Source: Methylobacter sp. (GTDB taxonomy: Bacteria; Pseudomonadota; Gammaproteobacteria; Methylococcales; Methylomonadaceae). From it: a stretch of 64,000 nt of DNA. Each line of letters starts with the position of its first letter. The first letter of the stretch is position 1. Below, one piece after another: positions 57,476 to 64,000 of the stretch. A program made the position numbers and the translations under genes. The stretch covers positions 22,316 to 86,315 of the forward strand of contig NZ_JAUXVR010000024.1 of NCBI RefSeq assembly GCF_030680395.1, written 5' to 3'. The notes beneath the pieces were generated by a model that ran no database searches, had not been told where the DNA came from, and worked only from the letters and a program-made list of their open reading frames with translations.

Positions 57476-57709
57476 ATGAACAATACTTGGTCAGACCAAC
57501 TGATAGAAGAAACCCGCGATGTATTAGACTTAGGCTTTGTTCCCCGTGATGATTTTGTGCATATGAAAAACATCAATGGTAACTTCGGAAAAATAGGTTT
57601 ACAAAATTGGTTGGATCGGAAATTGATAATTCAAAACAAAGTAACAGATGCTGAGTATGTCTACGCCACTGTCGATGAGTTAATTGCGGCTGGCTGGGTG
57701 ATTGATTAG
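57476..57709 (+). CDS. Small hypothetical protein, 77 aa
   Basis: The protein MNNTWSDQLIEETRDVLDLG to AAGWVID is acidic and mixed alpha/beta, with a good upstream GAGAGG (57464-57469). I do not recognise it. It precedes the Nmad3-Nmad2 pair by about 240 bp and could be an accessory component, but the gap makes cotranscription uncertain. Confidence 0.6.
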   Translation: MNNTWSDQLIEETRDVLDLGFVPRDDFVHMKNINGNFGKIGLQNWLDRKLIIQNKVTDAEYVYATVDELIAAGWVID

Positions 57710-57951
57710 TATAGAATGAAAGGGGAACACGGGGAACCAGTGTGGACTCTTCCTAATTCTCTGTACTTCATGCTTTCGGATTTCTTTTCTAATTTTTATT
57801 TAACTCCATTAGTTTCGGCAATGCGTATAAAAATTGCAATCAGGCAGTAACAACAGTTGAGGGTAAGAATCATGGCTTCACCATTCAGCAACAATTCGCC
57901 ACTTCCATTTATAGCAAGAGATGAAATATGAACGACAGAAAGGGTTTACTG

Positions 57952-58665
57952 ATGAGGGTAGGCATAGATCAAACCTTCGGTGGGTATAATGCTCCGATCA
58001 ACCCGATTACGGATGACTACATGTACTTGCCAATTCCGCAAGGGAAAGATGAATTCAAATCTGGGATGCGAACATCATACGATGATCTTTTGCCAGCTTT
58101 TGAATCTTGGTGTCAGAAAAACGATGTAGAAATTGAGTTCCCTCAGAATCAAATAAATAAGGGATGTCATTTAGATCCAGACTTTGATTTCTCTACTTAT
58201 GGTGATCAGGCGACCGGACGAGGTCTCAGAGTTGGGGATGTTCAGAAAGGTGATTTCTTGGCCTTCTTTGCCAGCTTCAAACCAATAACAAAATGCGATC
58301 ACAATCTCATATATGCTCTATATGGAATTATGGTTGTTGACAAAGTATTAAAAGTAAAAGATGTGCCTGTAAAAGACTTGTATATGAACGCGCATACTCG
58401 TGTCAAAAATACGAACGATGATCATTGGGTGGTTTTTGGAAACCCATTGTTGTCCGGCAGATTCAGCAATGCCATTCCAATTGGCGAATTTCGGAATGGC
58501 TCATATCGCGTAAAGAAAGAGATTCTTGATGAATGGGGCGACATTGGCGTCAAAGACGGTTTTATTCAGAGGAGCGTTTGTCCTCCTTGGTTCACTCAGC
58601 CTGAGCAGTTTCTTAAATGGCTCGAATCCAAGCAAGTTAAGCTTATCAACAGCAATTGGAAATAG
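57952..58665 (+). CDS. Nmad3-type putative nucleotide modification protein
   Basis: A 237-residue protein resembling the nucleotide modification associated domain 3 family. The N-terminus RVGIDQTFGGYNAPINP and MYLPIPQG matches the family pattern of a F(D)xxxGG loop followed by PI and LPIP. The centre has GCHLDPDFDF (HLDPD), then GDFLAFFASF and YALYGIMVVDKVL. The C-terminus SGRFSNAIPIGEF also fits. ATG 57928 is possible, but ATG 57952 aligns with the family start. It lies 71 bp upstream of an Nmad2-type gene, an arrangement expected for a DNA or nucleotide modification system. The reaction is not known; this is recognition by motif only. Confidence 0.78.
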   Translation: MRVGIDQTFGGYNAPINPITDDYMYLPIPQGKDEFKSGMRTSYDDLLPAFESWCQKNDVEIEFPQNQINKGCHLDPDFDFSTYGDQATGRGLRVGDVQKGDFLAFFASFKPITKCDHNLIYALYGIMVVDKVLKVKDVPVKDLYMNAHTRVKNTNDDHWVVFGNPLLSGRFSNAIPIGEFRNGSYRVKKEILDEWGDIGVKDGFIQRSVCPPWFTQPEQFLKWLESKQVKLINSNWK

Positions 58666-58736
58666 GAGGCAATCATTTAGCATGTTTGACAAATCAACGC
58701 CGTCACGAAATGAAAACATTAAAAAAAGGAATATGT

Positions 58737-59468
58737 ATGATTGAGCTTAAAAAATTTGTAGGCACAGAACGGCTTTTTACCTACAAGGTCGCACATGATG
58801 GTGGAAGTGCGCCTAATCCTTTTCATGGATTATGTACTCTGGCAATTTGTAAACCAGCGATTCGGCGAGTTGCAAAAAAAGGGGATGTGATTGTCGGCTT
58901 GGGTTGTGGCAAAGAAGATGAGTCACGTATTATTTATTGCATGGTGGTGGATGAAGTTGTGTCGTGGGCGGGTTATATCGAGGGATGCAAATTAGGTAAA
59001 TTGGCGGGAACAAATCTTAACAACCATCAAAATCTCAAAGGCAAAATTCCGGAAAATGAAAACGATCAAGGGGACTGCATTTGGACAGATCCGATAGATT
59101 TTTCAGACTCACTTGTTTCGTGGTCTGGTCATGAGGGGGAGTATGACTTTAACAGAGATATTAAGAATGGAGAAAATGTTCTGATTGGAGAAACATATTG
59201 GTACTTCGGAAAAGGTGATAAGCACAAAATCAGGTTACTTGGTGATTTAAAAAATATCATTCCTGGTCGTGGTCACCGTTCTAACTCGAATAATAGATTC
59301 AGTGAGCAATTTGTTGATTTCTTCAATAAGCAACTCATTGAAAGAAATATCACCGCCCTTGGTAAGATGGGTACGCCTGCATTAGAACCAAAGAAGACGG
59401 ACAGGCAGACATGTTCCCGTTACCGTACTGAAGAACGCGAATCGGACGCATACGGTGAAGATTCCTGA
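58737..59468 (+). CDS. Nmad2-type putative nucleotide modification protein
   Basis: A 243-residue protein with the clear nucleotide modification associated domain 2 pattern: YKVAHDGGSAPNPFHGLCTL, then CKPAIRRVAKKGDVIVGLG, YCMVVDEVVSW and VLIGETYWYFGKGD. AAAGGA six bases before the ATG fixes the start although the frame opens at 58656. Residues 1 to about 205 cover the domain; the last about 33 residues (MGTPALEPKKTD... to the stop) look like read-through into downstream non-coding sequence. It is paired with the Nmad3-type gene just upstream, with which it is probably cotranscribed. Function is inferred from the family name only. Confidence 0.82.
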   Translation: MIELKKFVGTERLFTYKVAHDGGSAPNPFHGLCTLAICKPAIRRVAKKGDVIVGLGCGKEDESRIIYCMVVDEVVSWAGYIEGCKLGKLAGTNLNNHQNLKGKIPENENDQGDCIWTDPIDFSDSLVSWSGHEGEYDFNRDIKNGENVLIGETYWYFGKGDKHKIRLLGDLKNIIPGRGHRSNSNNRFSEQFVDFFNKQLIERNITALGKMGTPALEPKKTDRQTCSRYRTEERESDAYGEDS

Positions 59469-59490
59469 TGACTGACTGAGCCTTGTGGTT

Positions 59491-59526
59491 CCGCTGGTTC
59501 CCAAGCTGGAGCTTGGGGACCAGCGG
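59491..59526. repeat. 16-bp stem hairpin repeat downstream of the Nmad2 gene
   Basis: CCGCTGGTTCCCAAGC (59491-59506) pairs with GCTTGGGGACCAGCGG (59511-59526) around the loop TGGA with one wobble. The GGTTCCCAAGCTGGAGCTTGGG type is a common scattered palindrome and could also end transcription. The 318-bp gap 59469-59786 holds nothing else I can name. Confidence 0.7.
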
Positions 59527-59786
59527 ATGGTCGCTTGTTATAGCGGCATCCCTGTCAGCATTTATAGGCGCATATTTCGGATCAAAGTTGCTCAAAAAAA
59601 TCACAATTCGCTCGATACAGTTGGTAGTATCAGTTCTGCTTATCATAGTTTCTCTAGGTTTGATTTCAGGTGTGCTTTAGTGTATTTAACATTTCGTTCC
59701 AGCGGACTCCGCAAAATTTACACTTTTGCTTCGCCGCTGCCCTCAAACTTTGGACGCTGAAAGCAACGATGGAGGAATAAATTTTG

Positions 59787-60404
59787 ATGCGGATTTTTAT
59801 CTACGTCACTATAGGCAGCTTACTTGTGTGTGTGTGTCTAATTGCTCAGGGACCGCTTCCTGGAGACGTGCAGGTTACGCGTACTTTGCAATCAATATTC
59901 GGCAACGCACCGCCCTGGGCACAGCTTTTAACCAACACCGCAAAGATTCCTGTATTGTGGGGTACGCTTGTTGCGGCTATTCTCTTGGCATTTGTTCACG
60001 GGGGGTGGCGTTCTGCCATCATTCCAGCACCAGCTCTTATTTTGGCGCAAATGCTTGACGCACTGTTACGGGGACTGCTTATTGCTCCAAGACCGACAGC
60101 AGATTTGGTCGCAGTGGCAACTCCCAGTATGTCATCAGGGCTTCCTTCTACCTTCGGATTAGTTTACGGGGCTCTATTTGGCGTGGCTGTTTGTTTAACT
60201 CCAAATCGCAATATTCGGGCTGTAACCGCTTCAGCGTTTGCCCTCTTCCTTATTTTTGCTGGCGGCAGTGCGCGTATAGTATTAGGCGGCCATTGGGCCA
60301 GCCAGATCGTTGCATCTACATTTATTGGACTATCTCTTGCAGCAATAATCCAATTAATCATAAAGATGTGGAACATTGGCTACAGAACTGCGCGACAACC
60401 ATAG
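59787..60404 (+). CDS. PAP2-fold membrane protein with degenerate active site
   Basis: A 205-residue protein with about six hydrophobic segments and the PAP2 phosphatase layout. Motif C1 is LIAPRP, C2 is GLPSTF where the usual PSxH is expected, and C3 is ARIVLGGHWASQI where SRxxxxxHxxxD is expected. The C2 histidine is replaced by Phe and the C3 aspartate by Gln, so the classical His-Asp chemistry is doubtful while the nucleophilic C3 His remains. GGAGGAAT precedes ATG 59787. It may be a lipid phosphate binding or altered-specificity member. Confidence 0.8.
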   Translation: MRIFIYVTIGSLLVCVCLIAQGPLPGDVQVTRTLQSIFGNAPPWAQLLTNTAKIPVLWGTLVAAILLAFVHGGWRSAIIPAPALILAQMLDALLRGLLIAPRPTADLVAVATPSMSSGLPSTFGLVYGALFGVAVCLTPNRNIRAVTASAFALFLIFAGGSARIVLGGHWASQIVASTFIGLSLAAIIQLIIKMWNIGYRTARQP

Positions 60405-60543
60405 TGCGTTTATTAAAGAAGAGATACTTCCAATATTGCGCCCAACTCGATCTTCGCTCGCAAGCTGTTTCGTGTTTTCTGGTTTTGTGGCGGGCATGCG
60501 AGGATTAAGCTTCCACTTTAAATTTTTGACTGACGATAGCTAT

Positions 60544-61578
60544 TTAATTTTTAGAATTGAGTTGACCACATGCTGCTAATACATCATCGCCTTTAGCACT
60601 TCTTATTAAAGTCGGAATTTTAAAAGTATCTAAAACTTCTTTAAACTTTTCAATTTTATCCAAATCCGGACGCTTGTAATGTGATCCCGGGAATGAGTTA
60701 AAAGGAATTAAGTTTATATAAGCACTTTTACCAGCCAGTATCGTTCCCAATTTTTTAGCATCATCTGGAGAATCATTAAAATCTTTTATCAGAATATATT
60801 CATAAGTAATAAATTGCTTTTTATTTAAAGGTATCTTGTCAATAGTTGCCAATACCTCATCTAGCGGATATTTTTTATTAATGGGAATAAGTTCATTTCT
60901 CTTTTCTTCAAAGGGTGAATGAAGAGATAACGCAAGATTCACTCCGGGAATTTCCAGGCTCCATCTTTTAAGCCCGGGAATATAACCAGCCGTTGAAATA
61001 GTAATTTTTTGAACACCAATTGAAGTTCCGTGTTGTGATAAAAATATTTCGCATGCTTTTTTAACGGCATCAAAATTATGTAAAGGTTCGCCTTGTCCCA
61101 TAAAAACAATATTTAAAATTCTCTCTTCTCCAGGCCTGTTTTCCGCTAACCAACGCCAAGCCTGTAGAAACTGTCCAACAATTTCACTTGTAGTCAAATT
61201 TCTTTTAAGTCCTTGTTTTCCGGTAAAACAAAAAGAACAATTCATTGCACAGCCAACCTGCGATGAAAGACAAATAGAATATTTATTATGAAACGGAATA
61301 AGGACGGTTTCGATTTTATGATTGTCTTTAAGCTTAAAAAGAAATTTTACTGTTCGATCTTTTGACTCATGGACCGTATCGATTTCGGGTAGAGAAAAGT
61401 CGAAATTATTTTGAAAAAAGGCCAATGAACTTTTGGCAATTTTATCATGGCATTGAGTATTTTCTTTTTTCTTATAATGCCAATTAAAAAGAACTGCCGC
61501 TGCTGAGTTATTTAAATTATTCTGATTTATAACTGTTTCTAAATCAGAATAATTTAGGTCATAAAAGGATTGTTTCAG
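60544..61578 (-). CDS. rlmN: RlmN-family radical SAM rRNA methyltransferase, probable CTG start
   Basis: RlmN methylates A2503 of 23S rRNA (and some tRNAs) with radical SAM chemistry. Visible are the cluster motif CAMNCSFCFTG, MGQGEPLHNFDAV, ALSLHSPFEEKR, INLIPFNSFPG and the catalytic Cys in LAACGQL. From the first ordinary start codon (TTG 61425) the protein would lack the N-terminal helical domain. The frame stays open upstream and encodes that domain (KQSFYDLNYSDLETVINQ, AVLFNWHYKKK). AGGAGA lies 6 bases before CTG at 61578, giving about 344 residues, normal for the family. Cfr is less likely because the NLIPFNSFPG pattern fits RlmN. Confidence 0.88.
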   Translation of the reverse strand: MKQSFYDLNYSDLETVINQNNLNNSAAAVLFNWHYKKKENTQCHDKIAKSSLAFFQNNFDFSLPEIDTVHESKDRTVKFLFKLKDNHKIETVLIPFHNKYSICLSSQVGCAMNCSFCFTGKQGLKRNLTTSEIVGQFLQAWRWLAENRPGEERILNIVFMGQGEPLHNFDAVKKACEIFLSQHGTSIGVQKITISTAGYIPGLKRWSLEIPGVNLALSLHSPFEEKRNELIPINKKYPLDEVLATIDKIPLNKKQFITYEYILIKDFNDSPDDAKKLGTILAGKSAYINLIPFNSFPGSHYKRPDLDKIEKFKEVLDTFKIPTLIRSAKGDDVLAACGQLNSKN

Positions 61579-62056
61579 AAAATGTCTCCTGGTAATATTA
61601 ATACCAAATAGTTTGAAATATTGGATTTAATATCGCATTATATTGAACCTGTTTATAAGGTTTTATTTTTATCATATATAGGCATCCGGACTTTCGCCTA
61701 TCCTCCGAAAGTAAAGGTTTTCGCCCACGCTTTACCGTACTTTATTCTGCCATATTCATCGTCATAAAGCGGCCAGTCACGACAGGCTGTTTATGGCCGA
61801 ACTGCGGCATTCGCGAAAGGCCGGACTCGACCTTAGGCGCCAATCGCCCAAGGTTTCCGGGACGGCTACCATCAGCAACAAACCAAACAATCATTTTTAA
61901 ACAAGAGCAACCCGGTCGAGCGTAAAAGAAAGCTCGGCTCCGCTGAATTTATTCGTCGCGATCAAAATCAGCGGACTTTCCGCCTGTTTTAAAGTTATAC
62001 TTTTTCTAATGTTCAAGCTACATCGCGTCCTGTACCTGCCATTACTGCTTACGCCT
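61579..62056. other. Intergenic region between divergent rlmN and L,D-transpeptidase genes
   Basis: It contains the hairpin ACTTTCG/CGAAAGT (61690-61712) and GC-rich non-coding sequence. The TTG/ATG codons at 62009 and 62057 compete as starts of the next gene. Confidence 0.4.
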
Positions 62057-63457
62057 ATGAAGTCATTGAAAAATATATCGACCGGCCTGCCGCATACGCG
62101 AATAGCCTTGCTTTTCGTGCTGTTGGCCGTCGGCTTGCTCAGCGGTTGCCAGTTTGAGCCTGCTATTATAAACGTTTTAGAATTGCCGCCGTCTGGAATA
62201 GGCTTCCCCCAGCCTACCATAGCCCTCCCGCCGGATACGGTAGGCGAGCGGCAACTGAAACTGAAACTTAAACTTGCCGGCATCGCCACCCGCAAGTTCC
62301 CCATCGCCAAAGACCGCAGCATCGTAGGCGGTCTTGCCGCGATCAGTGCGCACGACGACGACACCCTGTCCGACATCGCCCGTCATTTCGGACAGGGCTA
62401 TAACGATATCACCATTGCCAACCCCAATATCAGTCCCTGGACGCTGAAAGCGGGTACGCGCGTGTTGTTGCCGTTGCAGTTCATCCTGCCCGATACGTTG
62501 CGTAAAGGCATCGTGCTCAATCTGGCGAACATGCGGATGTATTATTACCCCCCGAAACAGCCGGACACGGTGTTTACCTACCCGGTCGGCGTTGGCCGTG
62601 AAGGCTGGAATACCCCGTTAGGGCAAACCGCTATCATCGCAAAAAAACTCAAGCCGACATGGACCGTCCCGGAATCCATCCGGCGCGAACACGCAGCAAA
62701 AGGCGATCCGTTGCCCAAAGCGGTGCCCCCGGGTCCCGACAACCCGCTCGGCGAGTATGCGTTACTGCTAGGCTTTAGCAGCTACCTGATCCACGGCACC
62801 AATAAGCCTTACGGCGTCGGCATGCAGGTCAGCCACGGTTGTGTGCGGCTTTACCCCGAAGACATCGAAGTGCTGTTCAAAAAAACTTCGGTCGGGACGC
62901 CGGTGCGGATCGTACACCAGTCTTATATGACGGCGTGGGACGGGGATATACTTTATCTGGAAGCTCATGAGCCGCTGCAAAAATGGGCGGGGCAGAAGAA
63001 GCCGCAGCAAAAGTCGCTGTTGAAACAACTGCGCCAAACCGCCGCCGAAAAAGGCGCAACCGTGGATTGGGAAAAAGTCGGCCGCATCCTGCAACGTGCC
63101 GACGGCATCCCCACCCCGATCTTGGTGGACAGTCCGGAGTTGCCGGAACTCGTCGCGAAGGCGCCGGAATTGCAACATCCCGGGCATTTCTACGGACAGC
63201 CGGTGGTCTCCGAGTTGAGTAATAGTGACTGGGCGATTTTAGTCGCCGATTTCGACAACAAGGTGGCGGCGCAACAATTGGCGGCGATGCTCAATCACCA
63301 AGGTCCGCCAATCCCGGCACGAAAAATTGAAAAAGACGGCTCTTATCAAGTGATCGCAGGCCCCTTCAAAGACCAAAAAGAAGCCGAATTGGTTGCACAG
63401 CGCATCAAAATGGATTTTGAGATTGATGCCAGGGTAGGGACGGTGACCATACCATAG
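62057..63457 (+). CDS. L,D-transpeptidase lipoprotein with LysM and SPOR domains
   Basis: A 466-residue envelope protein. A lipoprotein signal (RIALLFVLLAVGLLSGC) is followed by a LysM-like domain (DTLSDIARHFGQGYNDITIANPN near residues 95-140), then a YkuD L,D-transpeptidase with the catalytic HGTNKPYGVG and SHGCVRLYPED (Cys nucleophile), and a C-terminal SPOR domain (WAILVADFDNKVAAQQLAAML; SYQVIAGPFKDQKEAELVAQR). It probably links peptidoglycan or lipoprotein to meso-diaminopimelate residues. ATG 62009 would add 16 residues; 62057 gives the better signal peptide, although neither has a clear ribosome-binding site. Confidence 0.92.
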   Translation: MKSLKNISTGLPHTRIALLFVLLAVGLLSGCQFEPAIINVLELPPSGIGFPQPTIALPPDTVGERQLKLKLKLAGIATRKFPIAKDRSIVGGLAAISAHDDDTLSDIARHFGQGYNDITIANPNISPWTLKAGTRVLLPLQFILPDTLRKGIVLNLANMRMYYYPPKQPDTVFTYPVGVGREGWNTPLGQTAIIAKKLKPTWTVPESIRREHAAKGDPLPKAVPPGPDNPLGEYALLLGFSSYLIHGTNKPYGVGMQVSHGCVRLYPEDIEVLFKKTSVGTPVRIVHQSYMTAWDGDILYLEAHEPLQKWAGQKKPQQKSLLKQLRQTAAEKGATVDWEKVGRILQRADGIPTPILVDSPELPELVAKAPELQHPGHFYGQPVVSELSNSDWAILVADFDNKVAAQQLAAMLNHQGPPIPARKIEKDGSYQVIAGPFKDQKEAELVAQRIKMDFEIDARVGTVTIP

Positions 63458-63527
63458 CCCATACGCATCAACTGAGCCATATAGGTCGGGTAAGCTGTTT
63501 ATGCAGGACATTCATATACATCAAAAT

Positions 63528-63556
63528 GTCGGGCAACGAAAAAGCTGTTGCCCGAC
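63528..63556. repeat. 10-bp hairpin after the L,D-transpeptidase gene
   Basis: GTCGGGCAAC (63528-63537) pairs with GTTGCCCGAC (63547-63556) around a 9-base loop. Without a T tract it is more likely an RNA-end hairpin or REP than a standard terminator. Confidence 0.6.
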
Positions 63557-63560
63557 CCAT

Positions 63561-63660
63561 GGGACTTTGGTCCAAGTTCATGTTACGCCTCATCTTGTAC
63601 CGGGACGCTTATTTGTTGATGGACACACAATTTAGCGTCCATTGCCTGTCATTGAGAGGC
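63561..63660 (+). repeat. Dispersed intergenic repeat, copy 2
   Basis: Same-orientation relative of 40653-40760. The best block is CTCATCTTGTACC(A/G)GGACGCTTA. The order of matching words is the same in both. Confidence 0.65.
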
Positions 63661-63823
63661 CGATAACTTTTATGCGCTGCTTTAAGCTTTGCAATGGCAA
63701 AGCCGCCGACTTATTAAGCTAGTGCTTTATAGGTGTTCTTACGCATTGTGTATACATCTCGAAATATGTAATGTTGTTTATGGAGGGAAGAAAGGTCAAT
63801 GATTTTCCTGATTAGCAATATGT

Positions 63824-63995
63824 TTCAGCTAGCGCCGTCATACTGGCAGGGATGCCAGTATCCAGAGCCAGGGATGGTAACTTTCCGATACCGCTGTGGC
63901 ATGATTTAGGCTTGATGCCAAGCCATAGTCTCACATCCATGTGACTGGATTCCGGCATCCCTGCCAGAATGACGAGTTTTTTGGCGCTAGCTGAA
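63824..63995. mobile_element. 172-bp MITE/REP composite with 13-bp inverted ends
   Basis: TTCAGCTAGCGCC (63824-63836) mirrors GGCGCTAGCTGAA (63983-63995) perfectly. Nested inside is a 30-bp inverted pair (63836-63865 and 63945-63974) of the CGTCATACTGGCAGGGATGCC type, related to the REP pair inside the 51776 element. A TCACATCCATGTGA palindrome lies at 63931-63944. The window ends 5 bases later, so a target duplication cannot be tested. Confidence 0.75.
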
Positions 63996-64000
63996 GCATC

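Noticed and set aside
60544..61425. Assignment as Cfr-type resistance methyltransferase
   Set aside because: The motifs INLIPFNSFPG and GDDVLAACGQL fit RlmN better than Cfr as I recall the sequences; only a phylogeny could settle it.
63528..64000. Possible CRISPR array from the recurring palindromes at the window end
   Set aside because: The repeats are inverted and nested, without regular spacing or unique spacers, and no cas gene is present.

Overview
The window reads as a chromosomal segment of a gammaproteobacterium, most likely a methanotroph-like member of the Methylococcales. This is an inference from the housekeeping block carA-carB-greA-yhbY-rlmE-ftsH-glmM-tpiA-secG-tRNA-Leu, the moderate GC of the backbone, and the abundance of small palindromic repeats. 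No methane-oxidation gene is present, so the taxonomic guess is not proven.

Layout. Positions 1-4654 hold the 3' part of a giant MshQ-like surface protein. Positions 5060-16812 are conserved housekeeping genes: pyrimidine/arginine carbamoyl phosphate synthesis, transcript cleavage factor, ribosome maturation, membrane protease, cell-wall sugar and glycolysis enzymes, SecG and tRNA-Leu(GAG). Positions 17004-29220 are a complete chemotaxis module: CheY, CheA, two CheW, an Aer-type PAS receptor with a C-terminal CheR/CheB tether, a ParA-like ATPase, a STAS protein, CheR, CheD, a duplicated CheB receiver, CheB, a small soluble protein with receptor-tip-like repeats, and an ODP-type diiron metallo-beta-lactamase-fold protein. 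Together they look like an oxygen/redox taxis system with a separate diiron oxygen-sensing subunit. Positions 29413-31384 carry a PerM/AI-2E family permease and a lipoprotein.

Positions 31490-40538 on the minus strand are an operon for a chlamydia-like V-type ATPase (B-D-I-K-E-DUF2764-A) followed by a PPK2 polyphosphate kinase and a truncated PhoU-like DUF47 protein. An HD-GYP-like sensor follows at 41229-42551.

Positions 42.6-54 kb are an accessory region with mixed base composition. It contains two copies of a MITE-like element with 13-bp terminal inverted repeats and 7-bp target duplications, a decayed efflux locus reduced to one in-frame chimera (outer-membrane factor N-terminus fused to the C-terminal half of an RbbA-type ABC protein), a GH144-like glucanase, two alpha/beta hydrolases, a DJ-1/PfpI protein and a DUF2459 lipoprotein. 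Positions 54.3-63.5 kb hold a small DUF3581/GyrI-like operon, YigZ, a pair of Nmad3-Nmad2 (nucleotide-modification-associated) genes, a degenerate PAP2 membrane protein, an RlmN-family radical SAM enzyme that appears to start at CTG, and a LysM/YkuD/SPOR L,D-transpeptidase. The window ends in dispersed repeats, including a 172-bp element with its own terminal inverted repeats.

The most unusual items are the ODP plus receptor-tip protein at the end of the che cluster, the Nmad3-Nmad2 pair, the cheD-cheB partial tandem duplication, the in-frame efflux chimera, and the MITE family. All family names come from recognition of motifs; no searches were run.
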